This document shows positions 50,092-58,825 of a stretch of DNA of 64,000 bases, one piece after another. Made by a program: the position numbers and the translations under genes. Below the pieces are notes generated by a model. That model saw nothing but the letters and a program-made list of their open reading frames with translations, did no database searches and had not been told where the DNA came from. Position 1 is the first letter of the stretch; each line of letters opens with the position of its first letter. Origin of the DNA: Natronomonas sp. CBA1123 (GTDB lineage: Archaea > Halobacteriota > Halobacteria > Halobacteriales > Haloarculaceae); contig NZ_WPCC01000011.1 of the NCBI RefSeq assembly GCF_009741925.1, positions 1 to 64,000 on the forward strand. The letters run 5' to 3'.

Positions 50092-51033
50092 ATGGACATC
50101 GACACAGTGAAAGAACGCGCCGGGCCGCGGGAGTTCGGCCCCGGCGACGACATGCCACGGGAGTACCGGGAGGCCGCCACGCGGATGATTCAGTTCCACG
50201 CCAACAGCGAAATCATGGGTGCCTACATCGAGCGTCCGTTCATCAGGCAGGCACCGAGCCTCGACAGGAAACTCGCCGTCTCGGCGCAGGTCCAAGACGA
50301 GGTCGGCCACGGACAACTGCTGTATCGGGCCGCCGAGGAGTTGGGCATCAAGACGCGCGAGGAGATGCTGGACGAACTCGAAGCGGGCGATGGGAAGTTC
50401 CTCAACTGCTTTCACTACCCGCTGGACGACTGGTACGAGTTGCCGATGATAATGTTCTTCGTCGATGGCGCGGCGATGCGCCGACAGGCGACGCTGAAGC
50501 GCACCTCGTGGGAGCCCTACGCCCACGCCATCGACAAAATCTGCTTCGAAGAGGGATTCCACATAAAACACGGCGAGGACATCCTCCGGACCATCGCGAC
50601 GGGGTCGAAACGCGACCGCGAGCGGTTGCAGGCGGCCTTCGAGAAGTGGTGGCCGCGCATCCTGCAGTTCTTCGGGCCGACCGACGACCAGTCGACCCAC
50701 GGGGAGTTCGCCATGGAGGTCGGCCTGAAGACGATGAGCAACGACGACCTCCGGAACGCCTTCCTCAACGCCTACGTCCCGAAGGCGAAGAAGTACGGTC
50801 TCGAACTGCCGGAGTACCCCCGCGTCGAGTACCACGAAGCCGACGACTACTACGAGGTCTACGAGGAGGACCTCGACTGGGAGGAGTTCTTCACCGTCGC
50901 GAAAAACGAGTATCCGACCGGCGTCGGTCAAATCGAGAAACGCGAACGCGCACAGGCGGCCGTCGAGTGGGTCCGCGATGCTATCGAATCACCCGAGCAG
51001 GGCGGGGTATCCCCTGCAGCAGCGGACGACTGA
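50092..51033 (+). CDS. paaA: Phenylacetyl-CoA 1,2-epoxidase catalytic subunit PaaA
   Basis: A 313-residue diiron oxygenase. It epoxidises the aromatic ring of phenylacetyl-CoA with O2. Diiron ligands are visible on four helices: NSEIMGAYIERPF, QDEVGHGQLLYRAAEELG, LPMIMFFVDGAAMRRQATLK and FEEGFHIKHGEDILR. The C-terminal half binds the substrate and PaaC. First gene of paaABCD plus zinc ribbon, all nearly overlapping. Divergent from the Bat-type regulator. Confidence 0.93.
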   Translation: MDIDTVKERAGPREFGPGDDMPREYREAATRMIQFHANSEIMGAYIERPFIRQAPSLDRKLAVSAQVQDEVGHGQLLYRAAEELGIKTREEMLDELEAGDGKFLNCFHYPLDDWYELPMIMFFVDGAAMRRQATLKRTSWEPYAHAIDKICFEEGFHIKHGEDILRTIATGSKRDRERLQAAFEKWWPRILQFFGPTDDQSTHGEFAMEVGLKTMSNDDLRNAFLNAYVPKAKKYGLELPEYPRVEYHEADDYYEVYEEDLDWEEFFTVAKNEYPTGVGQIEKRERAQAAVEWVRDAIESPEQGGVSPAAADD

Positions 51034-51035
51034 CC

Positions 51036-51365
51036 ATGATTTGGGAAGTGTTCAGACAGGAGAAAGCGAAGGATTACCACACCCACGTCGGTAACGTCCA
51101 CGCGCCGGACGCCGAGTTGGCGAAACAGTACGCCCAGATTATGCACGCTCGCCGGAAGCCGGCCAACAGCCTCTGGGTCGTCCCGAAGGAGGAAATCGAG
51201 ACGGTTCACGCCGACGACCCCGGAACCGAAATGGGCGGGACCACCCAGAAGCAGTACCGCTGGGCGACGAACTACAACACCGACGAGACGTTCGCCGAGG
51301 AAATCGAAGCCAGCCAGCGCGAACAGGAGGAAGCCGAACGCGACCTCGCGGAGGCCGATAACTGA
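51036..51365 (+). CDS. paaB: Phenylacetyl-CoA epoxidase subunit PaaB
   Basis: A 109-residue PaaB, structural partner of the epoxidase. Start MIWEVFRQEKAKDYHTHVGN and the segment YAQIMHARRKPANSLWVVPK are typical of the family. The C-terminal tail is highly acidic. It starts 2 nt after paaA and its TGA overlaps the ATG of paaC. Confidence 0.9.
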   Translation: MIWEVFRQEKAKDYHTHVGNVHAPDAELAKQYAQIMHARRKPANSLWVVPKEEIETVHADDPGTEMGGTTQKQYRWATNYNTDETFAEEIEASQREQEEAERDLAEADN

Positions 51366-52201
51366 TGGTCGACGGACCCGAGGAACTGAGCGACCGCGAG
51401 CGGGCGGCCGTCGAAGCCGAACTCCGGACGCTGGCCGACGACGAGTTCGTCGTCGCCGAACGCTACACGGAGTGGCAGGTTCGCGGGCCGACGCTGGAAG
51501 CCGACATCGCAATCGCGAACATCGCCCAAGACGAGTTGGGTCACGCCCGATTGTGGTACGATTTACTGGAGGATTTCGGCTACGACCAGGTCGACCTCAT
51601 CTGGGAGCGCGACCCCGCCGATTTTCGGCACGCGACGCTCGTCGAGTTGCCGTTCGAGGACGGCGACTGGGCCGACTGCGTCGTCCGCGGCTACCTCTAC
51701 GACACCCACGAACACCTGCGTCTACAGGCGCTCGAAGACAGCGCCTACGCACCCATCGCCGACCGGGTGGGGAAGGTCAAGGGAGAGGAGACGTACCATC
51801 GCGAACACACGCAGAACTGGCTCGAACGGCTGGCCGAGAGTCGAGCGGGACGCGAGCGCATCCAGCGAGCCGTCGACCGGCTGTTTCCCCACGCGCTGAC
51901 GCTGTTCGAGCGCACCGACCACGAGGAGACCATCGTCGACACCGACGTCCGGCCGGAGCCACTCGCGGACCTCCGTGCGGAGTGGCGCGAGGTCGTTTCC
52001 GGATTCCTCGCCGGCCTCGGCGTCGACGTACCGGTCGAAGATGCCGCCGAGCTGCTCCCCGATTCCCGCGGCCGGGACGGCACCCACACCGAGGCGTGGC
52101 GGTCTCTGTACGACGAGTTCACGTTCACCTACCGTCAACTGGGACGAAGCGAAGCGCCGTCGTTGATGCCCGCTCCCGAGGAGGCAGACGTCGATGTCTG
52201 A
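51365..52201 (+). CDS. paaC: Phenylacetyl-CoA epoxidase subunit PaaC
   Basis: A 278-residue structural subunit related to PaaA but without a full diiron set. The helical core includes VVAERYTEWQVRGPTLEADI, NIAQDELGHARLWYDLLEDF and KGEETYHREHTQNWLERLA. It scaffolds PaaA and holds the complex together. Start overlaps the paaB stop by one nucleotide (TGATG) and the gene overlaps paaD by 8 nt. Confidence 0.9.
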   Translation: MVDGPEELSDRERAAVEAELRTLADDEFVVAERYTEWQVRGPTLEADIAIANIAQDELGHARLWYDLLEDFGYDQVDLIWERDPADFRHATLVELPFEDGDWADCVVRGYLYDTHEHLRLQALEDSAYAPIADRVGKVKGEETYHREHTQNWLERLAESRAGRERIQRAVDRLFPHALTLFERTDHEETIVDTDVRPEPLADLRAEWREVVSGFLAGLGVDVPVEDAAELLPDSRGRDGTHTEAWRSLYDEFTFTYRQLGRSEAPSLMPAPEEADVDV

Positions 52202-52616
52202 GGATGTCTCAGAGTTCGACGGAGGAACCCCTGAGTACTGTACGTACACCGACTACGAGGCCGGCAACACCCCGGATGGACTGCCGGCGACTGGCGATGG
52301 AGCCACCGGTGTCGAAGCGGCCGTCTGGGAACGGCTCTACGAGGTCGAGGACCCCGAGATGCCGATTTCGGCCGTCGACTTGGGGCTCATCTACGGCGTG
52401 ACCGTCGAAGGGAGCCACGCGACGGTGACGATGACGCTCACCTACACCGGTTGTCCGGCCCGTGATTACTTGCGGGAGGACGTTCGTCGCGCCGCAGAGA
52501 GCGCCGACGGCGTCGACACCGCCGATGTCGAGTTGGTCTGGAGTCCCGAGTGGAACGTCGAGATGGTCACCGACGACGGCAAGGCCGACCTGCGTGAGTT
52601 CGGGGTGTCGGTATGA
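52194..52616 (+). CDS. paaD: PaaD/MIP18-type Fe-S maturation protein of the epoxidase operon
   Basis: A 140-residue DUF59/MIP18 protein. The motif DPEMPISAVDLGLIYGV (about residues 52-70) and LTYTGCPARDYLREDVRRAA (with the conserved Cys) are characteristic; VELVWSPEWNVEMVTDDGKA closes the domain. It likely helps deliver the iron or Fe-S needed by the electron-transfer chain. Unlike bacterial PaaD it stops before the zinc ribbon, which is encoded separately just downstream. Confidence 0.88.
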   Translation: MSEDVSEFDGGTPEYCTYTDYEAGNTPDGLPATGDGATGVEAAVWERLYEVEDPEMPISAVDLGLIYGVTVEGSHATVTMTLTYTGCPARDYLREDVRRAAESADGVDTADVELVWSPEWNVEMVTDDGKADLREFGVSV

Positions 52617-52783
52617 GACGGCGACCGGACCCCTCGGCGGACACCGATGCCGGCGACGAGGCGGCGACGTGCCCCTACTGCGGGTCGGAGAACACCGACC
52701 GAGAACACCCAAAGGGGCCGTCGCTGTGTCGGTCGATGCACTACTGTCGGGACTGTGGGGAACCCTTCGAGGCGTTCGGCTGA
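52613..52783 (+). CDS. Zinc-ribbon protein equivalent to the PaaD C-terminal domain
   Basis: A 56-residue protein beginning MRRRPDPSADTDAGDEAATC. It contains CPYCGSENTD, then GPSLCRSMHYCRDCGEPFEA, which matches the zinc-ribbon tail of bacterial PaaD (CPxCGS...CxxCxxPFE). Its ATG overlaps the paaD stop (ATGA). So the bacterial two-domain PaaD is here split into two coupled genes. Too short for routine gene callers; codon usage and motif match support it. Confidence 0.85.
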   Translation: MRRRPDPSADTDAGDEAATCPYCGSENTDREHPKGPSLCRSMHYCRDCGEPFEAFG

Positions 52784-52802
52784 CCGCGATGGGAGCGGGG
52801 CG

Positions 52803-53726
52803 CTACCACACCGACGGCGAGTACTCGAAGGTCAGGCCATCGACCGTCTCCGGCGGGAGCCCGACGTCCTCGAACATCCGTCGGAACACGCCACGATACT
52901 CCTCTTCGGGAATCTCCTCACCGACCGGCAGCCGAATCTCCAGATTGAACCCGCCCAGTCGGTCGAGTTTGAGCCTGTACCTCCGGGAGCCATCGCGGTG
53001 TATGACAGCCATACTCTGGACGATGAAGGCGACGGTTGCGAACCGCTGGCCGTCCCGAAGCGAGGTTTCGTTGTACCAGCCGTCGCCGCCGGTCTCGGAG
53101 CCGAGCACGTCCGTTCGTTCGGATTCGACCGCCCCGTAGAACCCCGGAAAATCCAGTGGCTCGCTCACCTCGACGCGGGGAGTGTCCGTCCCTTCGGCGG
53201 CCTGCTCGCGCAACCCCTCGGCGTACTCCCGGGCGTCCGTCTCGGAGACGTCGAACGCCAGCGTGAACTGTTCGATAAGCCATTCCTCCGGCGGCACGGA
53301 ATCGACTGGAATCCCCTCGAAGGTGCCCCGGTCGTCGAACAGCCCCACCGACGGCTGTTCGCCGGTGAGGGAAAACTCCAGAAACACCGTCTCGGTGTGG
53401 TAGCGGGAGAACCCGAAGACGCGATAGTCGGGCCCGAACCGCTCGTCGAGGTCCGTGAGGCCGTCGGGATGGACCCCTCTGGATTCCGTGTCGTTGACGT
53501 AGTACGGTTCCTCGACATCGTAGCCGGCCTCGCGGGCGGCCGCCATCACGCCGTCGTAGTCGCCATCGAGTTGTCCGCTTTCGGACCAGTAGGTGGCGTG
53601 GTCGGCGCCGAGTATCGCACAGCCGGCGAGCGATGCAATCGCGCCGGCTCCGGCAACGGTCCCCGCCCGTCTCAGCACCGACCGCCGAGTCCAGCTCCGG
53701 TCGGCGGTTCCACCCTGAGAGAACAT
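52803..53726 (-). CDS. Tat lipoprotein of unknown function
   Basis: A 307-residue protein with TRRSVLRRAGTVAGAGAIAS and lipobox SLAGC (Cys about residue 37). The mature part is alpha/beta and soluble, with the hydrophobic strand RVFGFSRYHTETVFLEFSLT and a C-terminal GFNLEIRLPVGEEIPEEEYR. No recognised domain. ATG 53726 is chosen. Convergent with the paa operon, 19 nt apart; no functional link is implied. Confidence 0.65.
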   Translation of the reverse strand: MFSQGGTADRSWTRRSVLRRAGTVAGAGAIASLAGCAILGADHATYWSESGQLDGDYDGVMAAAREAGYDVEEPYYVNDTESRGVHPDGLTDLDERFGPDYRVFGFSRYHTETVFLEFSLTGEQPSVGLFDDRGTFEGIPVDSVPPEEWLIEQFTLAFDVSETDAREYAEGLREQAAEGTDTPRVEVSEPLDFPGFYGAVESERTDVLGSETGGDGWYNETSLRDGQRFATVAFIVQSMAVIHRDGSRRYRLKLDRLGGFNLEIRLPVGEEIPEEEYRGVFRRMFEDVGLPPETVDGLTFEYSPSVW

Positions 53727-53823
53727 TTGTATGTATAGCACTCAGCGTTGAGCCGCATAAGTATGCGGACCCGTTCGAGGGTGACTGGAACGGATATGTC
53801 GAAAGTGTCGCACCGCAGACGGT

Positions 53824-54609
53824 TCAAACGTCGGTTTCGAGTTCGCCCCCCTCGGCCTCCCACTCCGTGAGGCTCCCCTCGTAGAAGGCGAGATTGGGAT
53901 AGCCGAGATGCCGAAGGACGGTGTAGGTGTGGCTGATGCGACGGGCGGTGTTGCAGTACAGGAGGACGCGTTTTTCCGGCGTGATATCCCGTTCTTCGAG
54001 GAGGCGCCGAATCTCCGACTCCGAATGTAGGCCGCGCGTGTCGTCGTCGACGAGTTCGCGCCAATCGAGGCGAACCGCTCCGGGAATGTGACCCTCCTCG
54101 TACTCCCACTCCTCCCGGGTATCGACGATGACGGTGTCGGGGTCGTCGATGGCTGCCTCGACGAATTCGATTCCCACGAGAGGGCCGTCGGTTCGGAAGG
54201 ATACCTCGTAGTCGGCTGGTTCGGTCGGCGGCGTCGTCTCGCTGACGGGGTGTTCGAGGCTCCACGCGGAGTAATCGCCGTCCAGTAGGTGGAGTTTCTC
54301 GGCGTCGTGGCCGTACAGTTCGGCGGTCACGAGCAGCCGCGCGGCGAAGACGCCGTGCATGTCGTCGTAGGCGACGATGTCGTCGTCGGTGCCGATACCG
54401 ACATCGCCCAACAACTCGGCGAAGGCCTCGGCGCCGGGCAGCATGCCGGCCTCGCCGTCGTCTTCGGACCGGAACGTCTCGAAAGGGACGTTCACCGCTC
54501 CGGGGATGTGGCCGATGCCGTCGTACTCCCAGGCGTCCCGAACGTCGACCACGTGCACCTCCTCGAGTCGGTCGGCCAACCACGCCGCCGACACCACTAC
54601 GTCGCTCAT
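53824..54609 (-). CDS. Tandem-rhodanese sulfurtransferase
   Basis: A 261-residue protein of two rhodanese domains. The N-terminal one contains VVDVRDAWEYDGIGHIPGAV, and its active loop DDIVAYDDMHGVFAARL has Asp where Cys is expected, so it is probably inactive. The C-terminal domain has VIVDTREEWEYEEGHIPGAV and the catalytic Cys in VLLYCNTARRISHT (about residue 222). It transfers sulfane sulfur from thiosulfate or a related donor to cyanide or thiols. Divergent from another tandem rhodanese at 54862. Confidence 0.88.
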   Translation of the reverse strand: MSDVVVSAAWLADRLEEVHVVDVRDAWEYDGIGHIPGAVNVPFETFRSEDDGEAGMLPGAEAFAELLGDVGIGTDDDIVAYDDMHGVFAARLLVTAELYGHDAEKLHLLDGDYSAWSLEHPVSETTPPTEPADYEVSFRTDGPLVGIEFVEAAIDDPDTVIVDTREEWEYEEGHIPGAVRLDWRELVDDDTRGLHSESEIRRLLEERDITPEKRVLLYCNTARRISHTYTVLRHLGYPNLAFYEGSLTEWEAEGGELETDV

Positions 54610-54861
54610 ATTCGATTTTCCGGCTACGATGGCTTCAATCCGTCCACTCGGGGGTCCTCGGAGATAGCGGATTATTTTGCTGGTAGGTGTCCCGTGGGTC
54701 ACCCGTCACCCCGAGTCGTCTCCCGACGGCTCTCCAGCGTCGGGACGCGTCCAGAAACAGCGCGACAGTATCGGCAACTGTTGCTGGTAGGTGGGAGGCG
54801 TGGCTGAACGTGCCGAGAGTCGTAGTGTTATGGTCGTGGTTGGAGTAATAGGGGTTGTAAC

Positions 54862-55722
54862 ATGAGCGACTACGCGAACCCTGACGTACTTGTCTCGGCG
54901 GACTGGGTGGAGGACCACCTCGACGCCTTCCAGAGCGACGACCCCGACTATCGCATCCTCGAAGTCGACGTCGACACGGAGGTGTACGACGAGGAGGGCC
55001 ACGTTCCCGGCGCCATCGGCCTCGACTGGGAGCGGGACCTCCGCGACCAGGTCCAGCGGGACCTGCTCTCGAAGGAGGACTTCGAGGCACTGATGGAGCG
55101 ACTCGGCATCACCGAGGACACCACCGTCGTCCTCTACGGCGACAACGCCAACTGGTTCGCCGCCTACACCTACTGGGAGTTCAAGTACTACGGCCACGAC
55201 GACGTGCGCCTGATGGACGGCGGCCGCGACTACTGGGTCGAAAACGACTACCCGCTCACCGACGAGGTGCCGGAGTACCCCTCGACCGAGTACACCGCCA
55301 GCGGCCCCAAGGAGTCCATCCGCGCCTACCGCGAGGACGTCGAGAAGGCCATCGACAAGGGCCTCCCGCTCGTCGACGTTCGCTCCCCCGAGGAGTACTC
55401 CGGTGAAATCCTCGCCCCGCCGGGACTGCAGGAGACCGCCCAGCGTGGCGGCCACGTCCCCGGCGCGGAGAACATCTCGTGGGCCGACGTGACCAACGAC
55501 GACGGCACGTTCAAGACCCGCGACGAACTCGAAGAGCTCTACGCCGAGTACGGCATCGACGGCGACGAGACGACCATCGCCTACTGCCGTATCGCCGAAC
55601 GCTCGTCGGTCGCGTGGTTCGCGCTGCACGAACTGCTGGGCTACGAGGACACCTCCAACTACGACGGTTCGTGGACGGAGTGGGGCAACCTCGTCGGCGC
55701 CGAAATCGAGACCGGCAACTGA
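54862..55722 (+). CDS. Thiosulfate sulfurtransferase (tandem rhodanese)
   Basis: A 286-residue tandem rhodanese. First domain: EVDVDTEVYDEEGHVPGAIG and inactive-loop VVLYGDNANWFAAYTYW. Second domain: LVDVRSPEEYSGEILAPPG, GGHVPGAENISWADV and active loop IAYCRIAERSSVAWF with catalytic Cys (about 239). The CRxxERSS loop is a hallmark of thiosulfate:cyanide sulfurtransferases of this group. A TATA-like element around 54841 (GGAGTAATAG) is 12-21 nt upstream of the ATG. Divergent from 53824-54609; the pair may handle different donors. Confidence 0.9.
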   Translation: MSDYANPDVLVSADWVEDHLDAFQSDDPDYRILEVDVDTEVYDEEGHVPGAIGLDWERDLRDQVQRDLLSKEDFEALMERLGITEDTTVVLYGDNANWFAAYTYWEFKYYGHDDVRLMDGGRDYWVENDYPLTDEVPEYPSTEYTASGPKESIRAYREDVEKAIDKGLPLVDVRSPEEYSGEILAPPGLQETAQRGGHVPGAENISWADVTNDDGTFKTRDELEELYAEYGIDGDETTIAYCRIAERSSVAWFALHELLGYEDTSNYDGSWTEWGNLVGAEIETGN

Positions 55723-55828
55723 GCCGGCACCAGTTCTCACATTTTCACGGCCGATAGCGCCGCCGCCGTCGGTATCGACCCTGCTTCGGACCGCTGGTTA
55801 CAAGCGCGCACCCGACCTACCACGGCAC

Positions 55829-56458
55829 ATGACAGATTCGGAGTTCGTCGAGTCCGTTCGGAAGGCAAACAACACCGCGCTCTCGCGGCTCGGCTCCTCG
55901 AAGTCGCTGTACGCCGACACCATGGGCGAGATGGATGTCGAGGAGGTGCTTCGGGCCGCCGCGACGGCCGAACACCACGCCGCCGAGACCTACGAGACGT
56001 GGGCCGAGACCACAACTGACGACGACGTGGCCGACGCCTTCGCCGAGACGGCGGACGAAGAGCGCGAGCACTACAACACCGTCGTCGGCGAACTCGACGC
56101 CCACGACCCCGGCGAGGTGCCGGCCATCCAGTCGTACCTTCGCGGCCTCGATGACGACATCGAACGACTCGGCGGGTTCGTCGGCCGGACGCTGGCGGCC
56201 GAGAAGTCCAAAGAGCAGATGACCGGCTTCTTCGTCGGCAAGGCCGACCCCCAGACGGCGAGTCTGTTCCGCGGGATGGGCGACGACCTCGACGCCCAAC
56301 TCGAACGCGCAATCTCCCTCCTCGAAGCCCACTGTGGCGACGACGAGGACTGCTGGGACCGTGCCGAGGAGGCTGCCTCGGGGGCGATTCAGACTGCCTA
56401 CGAGGAGTACACCAAGCGACTGGAATCGATGGGCGTCAACCCCAAGCCGGTCTGCTGA
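55829..56458 (+). CDS. Rubrerythrin/ferritin-like protein
   Basis: A 209-residue helical protein. Helices 1-4 hold AAATAEHHAAETYETWAETT and ETADEEREHYNTVVGELDA, which give Glu-x2-His pairs like a diiron ferritin-like fold. Length is longer than a bare rubrerythrin domain and no rubredoxin Cys site is present. The C-terminus has two acidic-flanked Cys (AHCGDDEDCWDRAEE) and a final Cys. Role may be iron storage or peroxide defence; not certain. Confidence 0.7.
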   Translation: MTDSEFVESVRKANNTALSRLGSSKSLYADTMGEMDVEEVLRAAATAEHHAAETYETWAETTTDDDVADAFAETADEEREHYNTVVGELDAHDPGEVPAIQSYLRGLDDDIERLGGFVGRTLAAEKSKEQMTGFFVGKADPQTASLFRGMGDDLDAQLERAISLLEAHCGDDEDCWDRAEEAASGAIQTAYEEYTKRLESMGVNPKPVC

Positions 56459-56585
56459 GGGCGACAGCGCGGTGCGTGAGGGGCCCCCACTGTCCTCGCG
56501 CCGCTGTCATCCGCCATTCGGCCACTTTGTTTTTATTCACTCATCGAGTTTCCTCGCCAAATGCGTACACGGAGGTCGGTCGTCG

Positions 56586-57167
56586 TTGGTCGTCGATAGA
56601 CTTCGTCGGGACAAACGGAAGGGCACGAGCGGGAAGTACCTCGTCTCCACCGGCCTGTTCGTGTTGGCGGCTGGACTGTTCACCGAGACGCTCGCGTGGC
56701 GGTTCGGGGTCGCCGGCCTCCAGGTGTCGATACTCGAAACCGGGTTGCTGATTCTCGGGGTCGCCCTCGGTCGATTGCTCGTTCGCGTGATACTCCGCAA
56801 ACTCAAGCGAACCGTGTTGAAGGGGCTCGCTATCGGTGGTCTCTCGCTCGGCATCGGTCTGCCGGCGCTTCCGGCGGTCGCCTCCGTACCGTTCGCCGGC
56901 CGACTCGCCAAGCGACTGCCGTACCGTGGCGTTGTGGAGCGACTACCGTGGTTCGGCGTGTCCCGATACCAGCGCCTCGCCCGCGCCGTCGGCGGCAAGC
57001 GAGGCGTCGGGATGGGTGGCGTGAGTGGAACGCTGTTCGTCTACGGCGCGGAAGCGGGCAAACTCGGTGAGACGTATCTCGCCTTCGGACACCGGCTGGA
57101 ACTGGCGACGATTTTCGCGCTGCTCGCGGTTCCGGGGGCGGCGATTTACGTCGTTCGGAACGTTTGA
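56586..57167 (+). CDS. Membrane protein of unknown function, start uncertain
   Basis: About 193 residues, three or four TM helices (about residues 18-34, 40-58, 76-98 and 170-188) with a basic N-terminus VVDRLRRDKRKGTSGKYL. In this frame only a TTG at 56586 is available. A TATA-like TTTTTATTC at 56530-56538 is placed for the ATG at 56561, which opens MRTRRSVVV in another frame; removing one G of the GG at 56588-56589 would join both. This may be a fifth one-base indel. No functional motif recognised. Confidence 0.5.
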   Translation: MVVDRLRRDKRKGTSGKYLVSTGLFVLAAGLFTETLAWRFGVAGLQVSILETGLLILGVALGRLLVRVILRKLKRTVLKGLAIGGLSLGIGLPALPAVASVPFAGRLAKRLPYRGVVERLPWFGVSRYQRLARAVGGKRGVGMGGVSGTLFVYGAEAGKLGETYLAFGHRLELATIFALLAVPGAAIYVVRNV

Positions 57168-57342
57168 TGGCTTCGCGTCGACGGTGGTCTCGAGTAGGCA
57201 CTCACGATGGTTTTGAACTGAGCGACGAGTTGGAGTCACCCCCAACGGACGTTTCCGGGCTTGCAGTCCGTGTGATTGAGCCAGTCGCAGCCAGGCTCGA
57301 TACGGAGGAAGAGCAGCCAACGGGAGCCCTCCAGCGGAGGGG

Positions 57343-57813
57343 TTAGTTGACGTCGATAATCTCTATCTCGAAGGTGAGCGTTTCACCGGCGAGTCTGGGG
57401 TTGAAATCCACCCGAACGACATCCTCGCCGGCGTGGATGACTTCACCGGGTTGGCCGTTCTGTGCTTCGAGGTAGTCGCCTTCCTCGGGCAGCTGGCCGC
57501 CGAGCATCTCTCGAAGTTCGGCAGTTTCGAACTCCTGGACGTTCTCCTCGCTCGGTTCGCCGTAGGCTTTCTCCGGAGGAATGGTCAGCGTCGTCGTCTC
57601 GCCGGCTTCTAGCCCGATGAGCCCCTCCTCCATACCTTCGATGACCTGCTCGGCACCGACATCAACCGTAAGGGGTGCATACTCTCGGTCCGGTTGAGCC
57701 TCGGCCAGTCCCGCCTCCTCAGCGACGGCCTCTCGTGAAGTGTCGAAGACCGTGTCGTCGTCCAGTCGGCCCGTGTATTCCAGCGTCACAGAATCGCCAG
57801 TAGCAATCGTCAT
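57343..57813 (-). CDS. FKBP-type peptidyl-prolyl cis-trans isomerase (SlyD-like)
   Basis: A 156-residue short FKBP. The FKBP start TIATGDSVTLEYTGRLDDDT (about residues 2-21) and GMEEGLIGLEAGETTTLTIP, plus PEKAYGEPSEENVQEF, are hallmarks of the SlyD subgroup with an inserted flap (IF) domain. It isomerises prolyl bonds and may act as a chaperone. ATG 57813 is chosen; upstream in-frame codons cross the promoter. The His-rich tail of bacterial SlyD is absent. Confidence 0.9.
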   Translation of the reverse strand: MTIATGDSVTLEYTGRLDDDTVFDTSREAVAEEAGLAEAQPDREYAPLTVDVGAEQVIEGMEEGLIGLEAGETTTLTIPPEKAYGEPSEENVQEFETAELREMLGGQLPEEGDYLEAQNGQPGEVIHAGEDVVRVDFNPRLAGETLTFEIEIIDVN

Positions 57814-57985
57814 AGATGGTCGAGGGACGACACGCAGAAAAGCCATTGCATCAAGAGATTACAGCGATAGCTGGGTGGCCGCTACGGAGAACAGTAGGGG
57901 GCCGCTAGATGAGTTTCTCAGGCCTCGACGCCGACGAACGAGTGACACCGGGACATCTATGTGACCGACTCCGAAACGGGGTAGC

Positions 57986-58825
57986 ATGAACGAAGCCGAC
58001 CCCTCGTCCGGGGGGTGGTTCGAGGACGTCGACCGCGAGGACGCCGACTCGGTCACCGAGTCGATTCGGACGGGCAGTGCCGAGTCACCGGCAGCGTGGC
58101 CGGAACGCGCAGTCGAGTCGGGGTTCGCTGCCGACGAAGACGAGTACTACAAAATATTACACGATGCGACGATGCGTGCGACGCGGGAGGCGGTACAGGA
58201 GGCAGAGCGGTCGGACGACAAACAGTTGATGCATGGTATTCGGGCGATGGACGACTGCGAGCGCGTCGCCAACGAACTGGCCGAGCGCGTCGCCGAGTGG
58301 GCCGGAAGCAGACACGAGGATGCGGAGACGGGCGTCGAATACGCCCGGGAATTAGCCGAGTCGGACGAGGAGGACCCGCTCGTCTCGCTGGCAGAGCGGG
58401 TTCGTGACCTCGACGACGAGGCAGCAGACCTCCGAAGCCACGTCGAACGAACCGCCCCTGAAGTGGCGCCGAACCTCTCGGCGCTGGCCGGGCCCGTGTT
58501 GGCGGCCCGACTCATCGCACTCGCCGGCGGACTGAAGCAACTCGCCCGCAAGCCCGCTGGGACGGTTCAGGTGCTAGGTGCCGAGGAGGCACTGTTCGCT
58601 CACCTCCGTGGGCGAGCGCCGTCGCCGAAACACGGCGTCATCTTCGTCCACGAGGCAGTTCAGGGAACCCACCCCGACAACCGTGGGTCGGCGGCGCGTG
58701 CACTGGCTGGGAAACTCGCCATCGCCGCCCGTGTCGACCACTACTCGGGGGAGCGGAAGCCGGAACTCGACGCCGAACTCGCCGAACGCATCGAGCGCAT
58801 CCAGGCGCGTGATGTCGATGAGTGA
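57986..58825 (+). CDS. Nop5 (Nop56/58-like) box C/D RNP protein
   Basis: A 279-residue protein with the Nop domain that binds box C/D guide RNA and fibrillarin. The Nop signature is around residues 165-215: APNLSALAGPVLAARLIALA, then GGLKQLARKPAGTVQVLGAE and APSPKHGVIFVHEAVQG. The N-terminal 110 residues bind fibrillarin. It is followed by the fibrillarin gene with an 8-nt overlap, the usual pairing in Archaea. Confidence 0.9.
   Translation: MNEADPSSGGWFEDVDREDADSVTESIRTGSAESPAAWPERAVESGFAADEDEYYKILHDATMRATREAVQEAERSDDKQLMHGIRAMDDCERVANELAERVAEWAGSRHEDAETGVEYARELAESDEEDPLVSLAERVRDLDDEAADLRSHVERTAPEVAPNLSALAGPVLAARLIALAGGLKQLARKPAGTVQVLGAEEALFAHLRGRAPSPKHGVIFVHEAVQGTHPDNRGSAARALAGKLAIAARVDHYSGERKPELDAELAERIERIQARDVDE

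Noticed and set aside
57164-57346. 60-codon plus-strand frame between the membrane protein and FKBP genes.
   Set aside because: No TATA box, no recognisable motif and overlap with the FKBP stop; kept out despite an acidic middle part.
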